Origin: JABURQ01 sp029243145
GTDB taxonomy: Bacteria > Planctomycetota > Planctomycetia > Planctomycetales > Planctomycetaceae
Reading direction: 5' to 3'
Assembly: GCA_965660145.1 (NCBI GenBank)
Contig: CBFHYX010000001.1
Span: 186,001-250,000, forward strand
DNA length: 64,000 bases
Notes under the pieces: generated by a model
What the model was told of the DNA's origin: nothing
Seen by the model: only the letters and a program-made list of their open reading frames with translations
Databases searched by the model: none
In this document: piece after piece, positions 1 to 7,925 of the stretch
How positions within the stretch are numbered: the stretch's first letter is position 1
Layout: every line of letters begins with the position of its first letter
Position numbers and translations under genes: made by a program

Positions 1-657
1 CAAACCGTTGTACGGTGCGATGGCTTCGCAAGCACGGACTAGCTCATCGGTCGTCGAAAAGCATTGTGCGATGTAATCGAGACCAGTTGAGAGACCGACG
101 GCTCCCGCCTCCATTCCGTCTCGAATCTCGCCGCAGATTTGTCGCATTTGAAAATCATCAACCGCTTGTCGTCCAAATCCGCACGCTAACGATCTCACGT
201 TGGCGTAGGGCACATGGGGAATAAAGTTCTGCACGTTTTTGCCGTCAGCGAACTCCAGATAATCGCCCAATGATCGCCAACCTCGATATTCATCAAGCCG
301 CAGAGCATTTAACGCACGCAGATAAAACGTCCATTCGAGCGCCGTTTGATCATTCACCGGGGCATAAGAAATGCCATCGGCCATGATCACTTCGGTTGTA
401 ATGCCTTGCATCGTTTTGGCGGCAAGTTGTTCGGTTTTCAGCAACCAGCCATCGGTATGATTGTGGACATCAATAAAACCTGGAGCGACTATTTTTTCGG
501 TCGCATCGATGATGGTCGTTGCCTTAGCGGCAGAAAGATCACCGATGGCGGCAATGCGATCTTGCGAAAGACCCACGTCGGCTTGGCAACGGGGAGAACC
601 GGTTCCGTCAATCACGGTGCCATTGCGAATTAAAATATCGAACAACAATTCACTCAC
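1..657 (-). CDS. N-acyl-D-amino-acid deacylase family amidohydrolase (3' end beyond window)
   Basis: The first 219 codons are in the window and the C-terminus lies beyond the left edge. The N-terminus reads FDILIRNGTVIDGTG, the usual opening of the D-aminoacylase/dihydroorotase-like amidohydrolases. At about residues 63-67 follows the metal-binding HNHTD in the context APGFIDVHNHTDG. The region ending in GAVGLSTGLDY is also typical of N-acyl-D-amino-acid deacylases, which remove the acyl group from N-acyl-D-amino acids. The start is a GTG chosen because it begins the conserved N-terminus; no good upstream ATG was seen. The gene is divergent from the gamma-glutamyltransferase. Substrate is not settled by sequence. 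Confidence 0.85.
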   Translation of the reverse strand, partial: MSELLFDILIRNGTVIDGTGSPRCQADVGLSQDRIAAIGDLSAAKATTIIDATEKIVAPGFIDVHNHTDGWLLKTEQLAAKTMQGITTEVIMADGISYAPVNDQTALEWTFYLRALNALRLDEYRGWRSLGDYLEFADGKNVQNFIPHVPYANVRSLACGFGRQAVDDFQMRQICGEIRDGMEAGAVGLSTGLDYIAQCFSTTDELVRACEAIAPYNGL

Positions 658-700
658 TTTGCTCTAAGGTCGGGCCCAGATCTATCATATCAATCTCACC

Positions 701-721
701 GACTGGATCCACAAACCAGTC
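701..721. promoter_or_regulatory. 6-bp inverted repeat between divergent genes
   Basis: GACTGG and CCAGTC form a perfect inverted repeat with a 9-nt spacer. It sits in the short divergent spacer between the deacylase and gamma-glutamyltransferase genes, and an AT-rich stretch (TATAAAA) follows directly. It could be an operator. The arms are short and chance occurrence is possible. Confidence 0.25.
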
Positions 722-830
722 TATAAAAGATTGGTAGAGTATTCCCGAGAAATTGATATCGACTTGACTCGAACCAATCGTCAAACCAGACTCAATGTGT
801 ATTATTCTCTTTCAAAAAAGCGAGAACTTG

Positions 831-2564
831 ATGAGATTTTTGATCGCGACTGTCTGCATCTGTAGGGTGTCCGTCGCCCACTCGGCATCTCCTCTCGACC
901 GCCCGGATCGAACACCAGTCCAAACCGCATCGGGAACCGAGGGAATCGTCGTCTCAAATTGTGACATCGCCTCACAGATTGGTGCCGATGTTCTTGCCGA
1001 GGGTGGCAACGCAGTCGATGCGGCCATTGCCACGGGATTCGCAATGGCGGTCACTTGGCCCGAAGCGGGCAACATCGGTGGTGGCGGGTTCATGATGGTG
1101 GCTCCCCCCGAACGAGATGTCGTCTGCATTGAGTACCGCGAAACGGCACCCGCATCCGTCAAACCAAATTCTCTTGCGAGTTGGACAAACCGACGGCACG
1201 AACGAATGGTCGGTGTTCCCGGAACGGTTGCCGGGTTTTGGTTGGCTCATCAAAAATATGGCAAACTTCCCTGGAAGCGACTTGTCGAACCGGCTGCCCA
1301 AATCGCGGCAGAAGGAATCGTCGTCGATGATTACCTCGCGTGGTCTCTCAACATCTATTTGAGCCAACAAGATCTCCAAACCGATAAACGTTATGCCGAG
1401 TTTCGGCGTGTTTACGGTCCTCCCGAAAAACAATTCTGGGAAGCCGGTGATCAATTAGTCCAGCCTGATTTGGGAAGAACTCTCTCACTGATCGCTGAGC
1501 AAGGTCCAACAGCCTTTTATGAAGGAGCGATTGCCGATCAAATTATCGACCAGATGCAGCGCGGAGATGGCTGGATCACCAAGGAGGACTTGAAGAAGTA
1601 TCGAGCGAAACATCGTCCGGCGATTCACGCCAAGCTAAAAGGGTATGACTACTACGGGGCTCCACTGCCCAGTTCGGGGGGAACGACGGTCCTGATGGAG
1701 TTACGCATGCTCGCGGCGTTGGGTCTCAAAAAAGATGAGCAATATTTTTGGTCGGCGGATCAAGTCCACTTGATCACCGAGGTGATGCGGCGTGCGTTTC
1801 GCGAACGAGCGGCTCACCTGGGAGACGCCGACTTCGCCGACATCAACAAATCGGTCTGGTCAGTCGATTATGCACGGCAGTTGGCAACAAGCATCAATCA
1901 GAAACGAGCAACGCCCAGCGCAGAGATCGTTGGCGACATCGTAATCTCCACCGAACCGTATGAATCACCACAAACGACTCACTTCTCCGTCATCGACAAA
2001 GACGGTATGGGAGTGAGTAACACTTATACGCTGGAAGCCAGCTTTGGCAGTTGCATTGTCGTGAAGGATGCCGGTTTTCTGCTGAATAACGAAATGGGAG
2101 ACTTCAATCCCGTGCCGGGCCGAACCGATACCAGCGGACGCATCGGAACGAATCCCAATTTGATGGCTCCCGGTAAACGGATGCTGAGTTCACAATCGCC
2201 CGTGATCATCAAACAAGACGGTCAAGTCAAACTCTTGGTCGGATCTCCCGGCGGACGCACCATCATCAACACAGTGATGGAAATTCTGGTACAGACACTC
2301 TTTTTTGAACGCTCATTGGCGGAAGCCGTCGATGGCCCGCGGTTTCATCATCAATGGTTTCCCGATGTGTTACGTCTGGAGAGAGATGACTCATTGCCCG
2401 ACGACTTAAAGTCGGCTTTACAGCAGCGAGGTCACACGGTCTCTCAGCGAAATGAGTCTCGACAAGGTTCTGCACACAGCATTGAAGTCGATTTGCGGAC
2501 GGGTGTGGCCACCGGAGTGGCCGATTGGAGACGAGGAGGGGCCGCTGTTCGTGTCGAAAAGTAG
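831..2564 (+). CDS. ggt: Gamma-glutamyltransferase
   Basis: This is a full-length gamma-glutamyltransferase of 577 residues, close to the usual 560-590. It cleaves gamma-glutamyl bonds, for example in glutathione, and acts in the periplasm after self-processing. The processing site and nucleophile are visible as TTHFSVID around residue 382; the first Thr becomes the N-terminus of the small subunit. The oxyanion and glycine-rich segments LPSSGGTT and GSPGGRTI are present, as is the early GGNAVDAAIATGFA motif. The chosen ATG gives a hydrophobic signal peptide (RFLIATVCICRVSVAHS) and has GAGAA upstream; another in-frame ATG lies 12 codons earlier. The DoxX gene follows on the same strand. Confidence 0.93.
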   Translation: MRFLIATVCICRVSVAHSASPLDRPDRTPVQTASGTEGIVVSNCDIASQIGADVLAEGGNAVDAAIATGFAMAVTWPEAGNIGGGGFMMVAPPERDVVCIEYRETAPASVKPNSLASWTNRRHERMVGVPGTVAGFWLAHQKYGKLPWKRLVEPAAQIAAEGIVVDDYLAWSLNIYLSQQDLQTDKRYAEFRRVYGPPEKQFWEAGDQLVQPDLGRTLSLIAEQGPTAFYEGAIADQIIDQMQRGDGWITKEDLKKYRAKHRPAIHAKLKGYDYYGAPLPSSGGTTVLMELRMLAALGLKKDEQYFWSADQVHLITEVMRRAFRERAAHLGDADFADINKSVWSVDYARQLATSINQKRATPSAEIVGDIVISTEPYESPQTTHFSVIDKDGMGVSNTYTLEASFGSCIVVKDAGFLLNNEMGDFNPVPGRTDTSGRIGTNPNLMAPGKRMLSSQSPVIIKQDGQVKLLVGSPGGRTIINTVMEILVQTLFFERSLAEAVDGPRFHHQWFPDVLRLERDDSLPDDLKSALQQRGHTVSQRNESRQGSAHSIEVDLRTGVATGVADWRRGGAAVRVEK

Positions 2565-2659
2565 AGCAGAAAGTTGCACCTGAAATAATCTCACAAACTG
2601 CGATTTCAATTTTATTCTATCTTTGCCACACTGTGCCAACAGCCCCCAACTCGATTGTG

Positions 2660-3121
2660 ATGGAGATTTTGATTAAACCCAATGGATTGTTTAGTTCTGT
2701 CGGCTTGTTGAATATACGTTTCGGTCTGGGCTTGATGATGTTGTTTTTGCACGGCTTGCCGAAACTTCAAACATACCAAGATAAAGTTGAGACATTTCCC
2801 GATCCGTTGGGGATCGGTCCCAAATGGAGTTTGATTGGCACCATTGCCGCAGAAGCGGGTTGCTCTCTCTTACTACTTTTAGGATTTGCAACTCGTCTGG
2901 CGGCTGCCGCCCTCACGTTTACATTCATTGTTGTGATCTTTGTGGTTCACAGTTTGCATGTGATCGAAGGAGATGCCACGTTTCTCACCAATCTAAAAGA
3001 CAACGAGTTGGCGATTCTGTATCTGTTCGGTTATCTGACTCTGTTAGCGACCGGCCCAGGAAGCCTGTCACTTGATGCAGTCATTTCAAGGCGTCGTCGC
3101 AAGCAGAAAGAAAATTCCTGA
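2660..3121 (+). CDS. DoxX family membrane protein
   Basis: This 153-residue protein has about four hydrophobic segments. The N-terminal sequence NIRFGLGLMMLFLHGLPKL is the usual first segment of DoxX-type proteins. A further segment (AEAGCSLLLLLGFATRLAA) carries the conserved E..G..LL.LG..TR pattern. DoxX relatives are small inner-membrane proteins, some linked to quinone or thiol redox chemistry, but no reaction can be assigned. The start is the ATG in front of EILIKPNG; a longer reading would overlap the end of the preceding gene and lacks family similarity. The C-terminus is Arg/Lys-rich, so probably cytoplasmic. Confidence 0.8.
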   Translation: MEILIKPNGLFSSVGLLNIRFGLGLMMLFLHGLPKLQTYQDKVETFPDPLGIGPKWSLIGTIAAEAGCSLLLLLGFATRLAAAALTFTFIVVIFVVHSLHVIEGDATFLTNLKDNELAILYLFGYLTLLATGPGSLSLDAVISRRRRKQKENS

Positions 3122-3183
3122 ATCGTTCTGGCAAAGTAAGCTCTCTGAGAAGAACATCGAGGCAGAACTCGTAAAATGGATGA

Positions 3184-3369
3184 TCAGTCAGTCGAGCCGG
3201 TAGATGGTTCGTCTCTGTCGAATGCCGCACACTCGACCACCGGCTGCGGTGGGTATTTGGGATAGCGTTTGTCTTCGGACGATTTTTGACACATGAGAAA
3301 TCGTGAGCCTTTGCCCGAGATGACGAGTTTGCGATGTCGGCAGTAGTCACACAACGTGGGGATTGTCAT
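3184..3369 (-). CDS. Small Cys-rich protein, probable zinc-binding
   Basis: This 61-residue protein opens with LCDYCRHRK and has two further cysteines (MCQKS and VECAAF). The spacing CxxC...C...C would suit a single zinc site. The middle contains KGSRFLMC and the phrase YPKYPPQP. I recall similar small proteins in other planctomycete genomes, but that is memory and not a search. It starts 13 bp after the GNAT gene on the same strand, so the two are probably cotranscribed. Function is unknown. Confidence 0.65.
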   Translation of the reverse strand: MTIPTLCDYCRHRKLVISGKGSRFLMCQKSSEDKRYPKYPPQPVVECAAFDRDEPSTGSTD

Positions 3370-3382
3370 TCGATCAATACGT

Positions 3383-3910
3383 TCAATATTCGCGTTTTAA
3401 TTGTTCTTCTTTGAAGATCTGAAAACCAGCTTTTTGATACATCCCCAGAGCGGCGGGATGATCGAACGTGCAAGTGTGTAACCAGAACCGCTCAGGCGTG
3501 CGGCTCCAGACGGTATCAATCACCCAGTTCAAAAACCAGCCTCCCAAGCCCCGGCCATGATACTCTCCCATTAAGCCGAACTGAACTAACTCGATCTCGT
3601 TCCTATCCCGACAATCGAGTTCTGCAAAGCCGGCGGGACAACCATCGACGTGCAGCACAAACATTTCTGTGTCGGGGTGATGGATGACGGCCGCTAATTC
3701 GGTGTCACTCATTTTGCGTCGGCTGAGCCAACGGTAATCCTGCCCCACCGCATCGTACAAGAAACGATAATAGGCGATAGCAGGTGACGCCACCTCCAAC
3801 ACTTCCAGCCGACCCTCGGGTACGCGAACCTCTCGCGCAGGCCGCGAACACATTTCCAAATGAAATACGGTCACATCAACCAGTTCAGGATTTTCGTTTT
3901 CAACCGTCAT
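3383..3910 (-). CDS. GNAT family N-acetyltransferase
   Basis: This 175-residue protein carries a C-terminal GNAT acetyltransferase fold. The acetyl-CoA pyrophosphate-binding loop is seen as GEYHGRGLGGWFL (the Q/RxxGxG/A pattern), preceded by the beta-strand IELVQFGL. The end, HPAALGMYQKAGFQIFKEE, is the classic GNAT motif B with the conserved Tyr. The N-terminal 60 residues are less typical. The acceptor, whether small molecule or protein, cannot be told. It lies just downstream of the pseudopilus locus on the same strand (25 bp from the DUF1559 gene), probably as a separate function, and just upstream of the small Cys-rich gene. Confidence 0.85.
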   Translation of the reverse strand: MTVENENPELVDVTVFHLEMCSRPAREVRVPEGRLEVLEVASPAIAYYRFLYDAVGQDYRWLSRRKMSDTELAAVIHHPDTEMFVLHVDGCPAGFAELDCRDRNEIELVQFGLMGEYHGRGLGGWFLNWVIDTVWSRTPERFWLHTCTFDHPAALGMYQKAGFQIFKEEQLKREY

Positions 3911-3934
3911 AAACTTGTATCACTTCTCTGTTTA

Positions 3935-4948
3935 CTAAAATTCGCCGACCAGTTCTCCATCGGCACGATTCCCCAAATGTGTGTAGAGAGTCTGATTGAT
4001 ATTTTGACTGAGAAATCTCACGCTACCGTCACCGATCAAAAATTGCGCGCCCCCGGTATGAAACGAGCCGAATCCTCCGACAACATTGTGAGCTTCTCCC
4101 TCTTCTGCTTCAGGTTCAGGTTCTTCTTCGGCTCCATATCCTCCTCCGACACCAAACATGACGGAAGTCTCGTTAATGGGTGTCCCCGTATTGCGCAACG
4201 AAGCCCCCGTCCCCGACATCCAACCGAAGGGAGACGTTTCTGCTCCGTAACCGCCATACCCACCCATGCCGTACTCTCCTTCGTCTCCATTCTCAGCTTC
4301 TGGCTCTTCTACTTCCACAACCGCACCGGCAGGAGGCACAAATTCGATGTTCGATTCTCCCACAAACAGCGTATAACCGCGACCGTCGGTGATGTCATCG
4401 AAACCGATACTGCTATTCAAAAACATCACGCCGGTGTTATCAATATCGATGGGTGCTTCTTCGTGATGATGGACGCCGTAATAACTGGTGAGTGCCGTTC
4501 TACCGGATCCTCCAAATTGCTGCGGACTCGACGGGCATTGTAGGAGACCGAACGAGTAAGTTCTGACCGTTTCGTTCTTTTTATCGTACGCACCCACGTT
4601 AAAGTCCACTTTGTTGAACGCATTCTGCTCTCCCACATAAGGGAGAACCTGCACCCACCAACCCATTTGATACTCGTTCGTTGATGCCGTGATTGGGCGG
4701 GTCACATTCACGCTTCCCGGTGGTAGCACTTCAAACGACATTTCGTAGCTGTGTAAGGCGATGCCGATTTGCATCAGGTTGTTCTTACACGCCGCTCGCC
4801 GGGCGGCTTCCCGCGCCTGTTGGACGGCGGGTAACAATAACGCCACCAAGACGGCGATAATGGCGATCACGACCAGCAGTTCAATGAGCGTAAACCCACG
4901 CCTTACCGTCGTTCGCCGTGGGCAATCAGCTAGATTTGAGATGTCCAT
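3935..4948 (-). CDS. DUF1559 prepilin-like protein
   Basis: This 337-residue protein begins with a type IV prepilin signal: RRGFTLIELLVVIAIIAVLV, with predicted cleavage before Phe and Glu at +5. It continues into LLPAVQQAREAARR and KNNLMQIGIALHSYE, the DUF1559 (SBP_bac_10-like) body. The C-terminus has the family's H-x-G-G-x-x-F-L-I-G-D-G-S-V-R-F-L ending. An unusual Glu/Gly-rich insert (EVEEPEAENGDEGEYG and GGYGAEEEPEPEAEEG) splits the C-terminal half. The chosen ATG follows GAGGAAC, while a longer start would overlap the upstream gene. It is the last gene of the pseudopilus locus and the likeliest abundant subunit; that role is inferred. Confidence 0.9.
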   Translation of the reverse strand: MDISNLADCPRRTTVRRGFTLIELLVVIAIIAVLVALLLPAVQQAREAARRAACKNNLMQIGIALHSYEMSFEVLPPGSVNVTRPITASTNEYQMGWWVQVLPYVGEQNAFNKVDFNVGAYDKKNETVRTYSFGLLQCPSSPQQFGGSGRTALTSYYGVHHHEEAPIDIDNTGVMFLNSSIGFDDITDGRGYTLFVGESNIEFVPPAGAVVEVEEPEAENGDEGEYGMGGYGGYGAETSPFGWMSGTGASLRNTGTPINETSVMFGVGGGYGAEEEPEPEAEEGEAHNVVGGFGSFHTGGAQFLIGDGSVRFLSQNINQTLYTHLGNRADGELVGEF

Positions 4949-4967
4949 AATCTGTTCCTCGTTCGGT

Positions 4968-5411
4968 TCAGTTGTTGGTGGGTGCTCCGACATCGACGAT
5001 GATTTCTCGTCGTGTGCGGATGCGATGTTGGAGATCGTTCGGATAGTCGGCGATCACAGTGACCGATTTTCCCCTGTTGTCTGCATTGTCTGCAATTTGA
5101 ATTTCGACCTGGCCCGAATACTTCCCAACCAGTTCGTCTTCGCTGAGCTTCCAGATTTCTCCCGTGTAAGCGGGATTGGTCCGTAATTGATACACGGCGT
5201 GCTCGATGCCAGCAGCGGCAATCCAAGCCGATTGTTGTCGCTGCTCGAATTGGAGAGTCCGTTCGCGTTCTTTCAGAGTGGTCTGCAACATGGTGAGTCC
5301 GAGAGAGAAGATCACCAGAATGGCCAATAACACCACAACGGCGACGGCTCCCTGACGGCTTGTCTGATCAAATACCTCGATCGTTTCTGCTCTTTTCCGA
5401 AAGTGTTTCAT
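4968..5411 (-). CDS. Minor pseudopilin-like protein (PilX/GspK type N-terminus)
   Basis: This 147-residue protein has a short basic N-terminus, then RQGAVAVVVLLAILVIFSLG, a single membrane helix of the type opening PilX/GspK-like minor pilins. A helix rich in Glu, Arg and Gln follows (LKERERTLQFEQRQQSAW), with the usual AAAGIEHAVYQLR, resembling the A..A..G...A...L pattern of such proteins. The remainder is a small beta-rich domain. Its ATG overlaps the stop of the upstream prepilin gene by four bases (ATGA), so translation is probably coupled. No recognisable calcium site or partner motif is visible. Confidence 0.75.
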   Translation of the reverse strand: MKHFRKRAETIEVFDQTSRQGAVAVVVLLAILVIFSLGLTMLQTTLKERERTLQFEQRQQSAWIAAAGIEHAVYQLRTNPAYTGEIWKLSEDELVGKYSGQVEIQIADNADNRGKSVTVIADYPNDLQHRIRTRREIIVDVGAPTNN

Positions 5412-5935
5412 GGCGTACCCTCCGCAATATTCTGAAAGCGAAGATCTTTACCACGAACGGCCAACATGTGAAACGTGCGGAGTGGTGAATCGGGATGGTC
5501 GCGATCTTTTCTTTTCGTATAAGACAACACGATTTGCGAGTTATTTTCTCCCGCTTCGGCAAAAATGACCGTCTCACACCCCAACGGGTATTGATCGCGT
5601 TGTGTGGTCGTGTCACCATCAACGGCCTCGCGCAAAACACGCCCTTCGTTGGATGTATAGAGGACAGCGGTCTCTGGTCCGGTGGAAAATTCGAGCCCCA
5701 TCAACTCTTTATCGATCTGATAAATTCGCACCGCTGACGCTTCGTGTGCGTCTTGCCGAAAACGAATGGACAGATCGCTGTGAGCCGTCGTATTGACCAA
5801 CGAGGTGCGATTGTGGCCATCAATACGCATGATCGATGCCATGATGGTGGCACACATCACAGTGACCACGCCCAATATGTGAATGACGACCAACATTTCG
5901 ATCAATGTTTTTCCGTCTCGACGATGACCTTTCAT
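5408..5935 (-). CDS. Prepilin-like protein (GspJ/H-type)
   Basis: This 175-residue protein has a prepilin signal, RRDGKTLIEMLVVIHILGVV, with cleavage expected after Gly and Glu at +5. The body includes DLSIRFRQDAHEASAVRI, like the segment of GspJ- and PilW-type minor pilins that follows the helix. I placed the start at the ATG that overlaps the preceding stop codon (ATGA). An in-frame upstream start would add a Cys-rich, unlike stretch. It lies between two other prepilin-like genes in one tightly packed operon. Confidence 0.78.
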   Translation of the reverse strand: MKGHRRDGKTLIEMLVVIHILGVVTVMCATIMASIMRIDGHNRTSLVNTTAHSDLSIRFRQDAHEASAVRIYQIDKELMGLEFSTGPETAVLYTSNEGRVLREAVDGDTTTQRDQYPLGCETVIFAEAGENNSQIVLSYTKRKDRDHPDSPLRTFHMLAVRGKDLRFQNIAEGTP

Positions 5936-6411
5936 GGTTGACCTCCCGGTGGATAAACAATGGTGGTCAGTTTGACAGGACGTGCCGGCTGCCCAGCACT
6001 GTTTGTCCAAGAGAGGGAGAGCTTGATCTGTTTCCCGATGGGTGCCGCCGATGTCGGTTTCACATGAAGCATCAATTCGCTCTCGGGGAGTAACCGACCT
6101 TGCTCGTCGGTGAGTTTTAAGAGACTGGCATCGAATTCGGTCAGTTCTTCATACGATTTGACAGCAAGTTCTTCTAGCTGATTGGTGACAATCTCGATGG
6201 CGAGAGTACGACGTTCGGACTCCCGTTTCTGATGACCGGCCCAACGGACCATCGGCATAATGGTACTGATCAGCATCCCGATCAAAATCATCGAGACGAT
6301 CAACTCCAGTGACGTAATCCCGTCGCGGGATTGTCGTGTTCGACTTTTTGTGAATTGTGAAATGGTGTGACGCATAACAAACTTCATGAACGGAGGAAAA
6401 AATTCTCCCAC
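5932..6411 (-). CDS. Prepilin-like protein (GspI/PilV type)
   Basis: This protein of up to 159 residues has a prepilin signal, SRDGITSLELIVSMILIGML, with Glu at +5 after the expected cleavage. It continues with a helix (AIEIVTNQLEELA) and a small C-terminal beta domain. The size and helix resemble GspI or PilV minor pilins. The start is uncertain: GTG at the given position lies 6 bp after the upstream GspF gene, and ATGs occur 8 and 12 codons later. It is the first of three overlapping prepilin-like genes. Confidence 0.75.
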   Translation of the reverse strand: MGEFFPPFMKFVMRHTISQFTKSRTRQSRDGITSLELIVSMILIGMLISTIMPMVRWAGHQKRESERRTLAIEIVTNQLEELAVKSYEELTEFDASLLKLTDEQGRLLPESELMLHVKPTSAAPIGKQIKLSLSWTNSAGQPARPVKLTTIVYPPGGQP

Positions 6412-6417
6412 AGGTTT

Positions 6418-7887
6418 CTAGCTGAGATCATTCAGCAATTTAATCAACGGCATAAACATCCCCAGACAAATGAACAAAGTGACGAAGCCCATGAACAACA
6501 CCACTGCAGGCTGTAAGAACTCCAAAGTGGCCATCCACCGGAAGGCGAAGCGGCGCTCCAGCGAATCGGCGACTTGATTGAGTGCCCAAGGCAAATTCCC
6601 CGCATCCTGTGCCGATTTTAAGAGTGCCGACTCGGGTCGTGTGATCAAACCGGTCGTTTGCATCGCGTTCCAAAGATCGTCTCCTTGTTTGAAATGTTGT
6701 TCGACCTTTTGCATCGCGTCTTTGATTGCCGAGCGACGATGTGCAAACGACATCAAATGCACGGTTTCTTCAAATGGACGTTTAGCATCGGCCGTTGAAG
6801 ATAGTATTCGTAAGAGTTCAGGTACATCCAATCGGCGAACGAATCGTCCCACCAGAGGATAATCAATTTCTCGAAACCCCTTCATAAATCCAATGATTGC
6901 GAGAATGTTTAACCCGAGATAAGTCAGAAACAACAGCAATGCCCAAGGACCGGATGTCAAAAAATCCGCAGTTTCAATCAACGAGACGGTCTGTAGCGGA
7001 AGCTCCCTATCGAAGCCCTCAAAAATTTCTTTGAACTTGGGAATAATCCACTTCATCAAACCAAAAACAATGAACGACCCGATCAACGGCACACACATGA
7101 CATACATGGTCGCCATTGTTGGCGAAAAACCAGACATCGGGCGAAGCCGATGTTGATGCCCGTGATGTGTGGCAGCATCAACCACCGCCTGTTGCAAATA
7201 ACCGCTGGTGTCTCCTGCGCGAATGGTCAGAAGTGCTGAATTAGGTACGATTCCCGGTACGCACGAGAGTGAGCTTGAGAGAGGCATTCCGTGAGATAAG
7301 AGGAAAGCCAACCGATCAACACGCCGACGAAATCGTCTCGAGAGTGTCCCGGAAATCAGATCAAGTTCCGTGACGAGATCACTTCCTGACTTCATGGATA
7401 TCGCGATAGTCCAGAGAATGGCTCCCTGATCCATCCAAGTTCGGGCACGTCGGGCATAAGCGCATCCAATTAAAAGAGGCAGGCAGACAACGATCCCGAA
7501 ACCCCAAGGAATGAACACAAAAATCGCAGCCAGCATTGCGTTACCCACGCGACGAATCATACTCGCTGACCGTAACACACGGCGCTCACGTTCCGAAATC
7601 TCTTTCCAAACAACCGCGCGTGAACTCAGTAGAAAGATGACGCCGACGCCAATATAAACGAGAAAGAGAAACAAAACTCCATTGTGCGTCAAGCTCGTCA
7701 GCTTCACCAAGACACTCCCACCCAAAATGAAACCGATCGCTATCGCAAACAACCAACGGCTCAAACCGCTGTTTTGTTCCATTCTTAAACTGTTCTCAAC
7801 CCTTAAGGCGAGATGCCGCAATGCCGCACCCAGAGGGATCATCAGCACTAACAGCAAGTAGACAAGTTCGGTATGGTCAATGTTCAT
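6418..7887 (-). CDS. GspF-family inner-membrane protein, divergent with extended N-terminus
   Basis: This 489-residue protein is the most divergent of three tandem GspF relatives. The first 165 residues hold about four or five hydrophobic segments not found in ordinary GspF. A GspF-type region follows, with SGFSPTMATMYVMCVPLIGSF and IPKFKEIFEGFDRELP; the latter matches the second GspF copy. The second T2SSF-like repeat includes RPESALLKSAQDAGNLPWAL and ends FMPLIKLLNDLS. The last ten residues are identical to those of the next GspF copy. GspF proteins form the membrane platform that the secretion ATPase turns or pushes. The extra segments may anchor a partner; this is inference. Confidence 0.85.
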   Translation of the reverse strand: MNIDHTELVYLLLVLMIPLGAALRHLALRVENSLRMEQNSGLSRWLFAIAIGFILGGSVLVKLTSLTHNGVLFLFLVYIGVGVIFLLSSRAVVWKEISERERRVLRSASMIRRVGNAMLAAIFVFIPWGFGIVVCLPLLIGCAYARRARTWMDQGAILWTIAISMKSGSDLVTELDLISGTLSRRFRRRVDRLAFLLSHGMPLSSSLSCVPGIVPNSALLTIRAGDTSGYLQQAVVDAATHHGHQHRLRPMSGFSPTMATMYVMCVPLIGSFIVFGLMKWIIPKFKEIFEGFDRELPLQTVSLIETADFLTSGPWALLLFLTYLGLNILAIIGFMKGFREIDYPLVGRFVRRLDVPELLRILSSTADAKRPFEETVHLMSFAHRRSAIKDAMQKVEQHFKQGDDLWNAMQTTGLITRPESALLKSAQDAGNLPWALNQVADSLERRFAFRWMATLEFLQPAVVLFMGFVTLFICLGMFMPLIKLLNDLS

Positions 7888-7925
7888 AGAATTTCGTAAT
7901 CACAAACGTCCTTTAGGAGAGAGAT

